64,000 nucleotides of DNA from Micromonospora sp. DSM 45708 (GTDB lineage Bacteria; Actinomycetota; Actinomycetes; Mycobacteriales; Micromonosporaceae): assembly GCF_039566955.1 (NCBI RefSeq), contig NZ_CP154796.1, positions 4,774,001-4,838,000 on the forward strand, in the 5' to 3' direction. A program made the translations under genes and the position numbers. Positions 63,427 to 64,000 of the stretch are shown piece by piece. Position 1 is the stretch's first letter. Each line of letters begins with the position of its first letter. Below the pieces are notes generated by a model. It searched no databases. It was not told the origin of the DNA and saw only the letters and a program-made list of their open reading frames with translations.

Positions 63427-63978
63427 TCACAACTGCCGGGTGTCGATCACCTTGGCCAGCGCGACCAGCTTGCCGGTCGCCTGCGCCACCTCCGCCGGGG
63501 CGGTGCCCTCGGGGCTGGTCCAGCGCAGGCTGGCGAGGCGGTCCTCGGCGGCCAGCCAGCCCACCTCGGCGACCGGGCCGGCGTTCGCGGTCTTCGGCAG
63601 CGTCCGCCGGTAGGCGATCTTGCCGAGCTTGGTGACCTTCGTCGCCCCGCCCGGCTGCACGTCGGCGGCGAACGTCGCCGCGTCGATCGACGTGTCGGTC
63701 ACCGCGAGCGTCAGTTCCGGCAGCACCGCGCCCTGGGCGCGGACCACGCACGTGTGCGTGTCGCCCTGGTCGGTGGCGGCGGCCACGTCGAACGTGCCGC
63801 CGGTGTGCGCGGCGATCACCGCGAAGTCGAGCAGCCGGCACGCCCCGCCGGACGAGGCGGCGGCGACCTCGGTCACGGGCGGCGGGGCCGCCGGCACGGC
63901 CACCGGGGACCTGTCGTCGGCGCAGCCGGCGGCGAGCAGGACGGCCGAGACGGCCAGCCAGGTACTACGGGCACGCAC
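63427..63978 (-). CDS. Putative lipoprotein
   Basis: A 183-residue exported lipoprotein of unknown function. The signal peptide MRARSTWLAVSAVLLAAGC ends in the lipobox LAAGC (lipidated Cys19). The mature part has a Pro-rich linker, a Cys pair (GACRLLDF and HTCVVRA) and a predicted beta-rich domain. The architecture resembles the small Cys-paired DUF3558-like lipoproteins of actinobacteria, but the match is not clear. The GTG start follows GGAGGTCTTCCC. It is convergent with the IdeR-like gene; the promoter would be near the right window edge. Confidence 0.8.
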   Translation of the reverse strand: MRARSTWLAVSAVLLAAGCADDRSPVAVPAAPPPVTEVAAASSGGACRLLDFAVIAAHTGGTFDVAAATDQGDTHTCVVRAQGAVLPELTLAVTDTSIDAATFAADVQPGGATKVTKLGKIAYRRTLPKTANAGPVAEVGWLAAEDRLASLRWTSPEGTAPAEVAQATGKLVALAKVIDTRQL

Positions 63979-64000
63979 GGGAAGACCTCCGCGGTCGGCG

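Overview
The window is high-GC actinobacterial DNA with many GTG starts, short intergenic gaps and 1-11 nt gene overlaps. It most likely comes from Micromonospora or a close relative in Micromonosporaceae. The clues are the actinobacterial DUF families (DUF3000, 3039, 3093, 3099, 3159, 3710, 4193), an alanine/lysine-rich HrdB-type sigma factor, a Spo0M protein and typical Micromonospora-like intergenic repeats. No rRNA gene, tRNA gene, CRISPR array or replication origin was seen.

Backbone: from memory of the Mycobacterium tuberculosis H37Rv map, the gene order hemY-hemE-DUF3000-rnd ... dxs ... trmA-like - APC permease - two trkA-like genes - DUF3159 - OB-fold - DUF3710 - dut - DUF3093 - DUF4193 - Cei-like - suhB - sigA ... 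DUF3039 ... DUF3099 ... sigB ... ideR matches Rv2677c to Rv2711. The window is therefore a conserved actinobacterial housekeeping region (heme, isoprenoid precursor, potassium, RNA modification, dUTP pool, principal sigma factor, iron regulation) with accessory genes inserted.

1-6.9 kb: hemY (cut by the window edge), hemE, DUF3000, a coiled-coil membrane protein, a membrane-anchored trypsin-like protease with long Pro-rich repeats, and RNase D. 6.9-27.6 kb is the main accessory block, lying between rnd and dxs. It holds a fadA-fadB beta-oxidation operon, small membrane and VOC proteins, a secreted propeller/malectin protein, an OmpR-type two-component system, a C39-like peptidase, twin membrane-anchored PQQ-like propellers, three paralogous polytopic membrane proteins of possible GT-C type, and a lipoprotein.

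27.6-38.1 kb: dxs, anmK, a TrmA/RumA-type methyltransferase and a KimA-like potassium permease, divergent from two TrkA-type regulators, then DUF3159, OB-fold, DUF3710 and dut. 38.1-44.2 kb: DUF3093, a hypothetical protein, DUF4193, a Cei-like protein, an inositol monophosphatase, sigA and a DUF7455 protein with a strong terminator. 44.2-51.9 kb: helicase, TRIC-type channel, DUF3039, psuG-psuK (psuK carries a 57-bp in-frame start-codon repeat), a complete ISL3-family insertion sequence, DUF3099 and a BrnT/BrnA-like toxin-antitoxin pair.

51.9-64 kb: a HhH-GPD protein, a secreted subtilase, a methyltransferase-dtd pair, Spo0M, a SigB-like factor, a GNAT/acyl-CoA-synthetase protein acetyltransferase next to an AcuC deacetylase, a rhodanese, an IdeR/DtxR regulator and a lipoprotein. 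The least explained material is the three-paralogue membrane family with its lipoprotein neighbour and the twin propellers beside it (17.8-27.3 kb).
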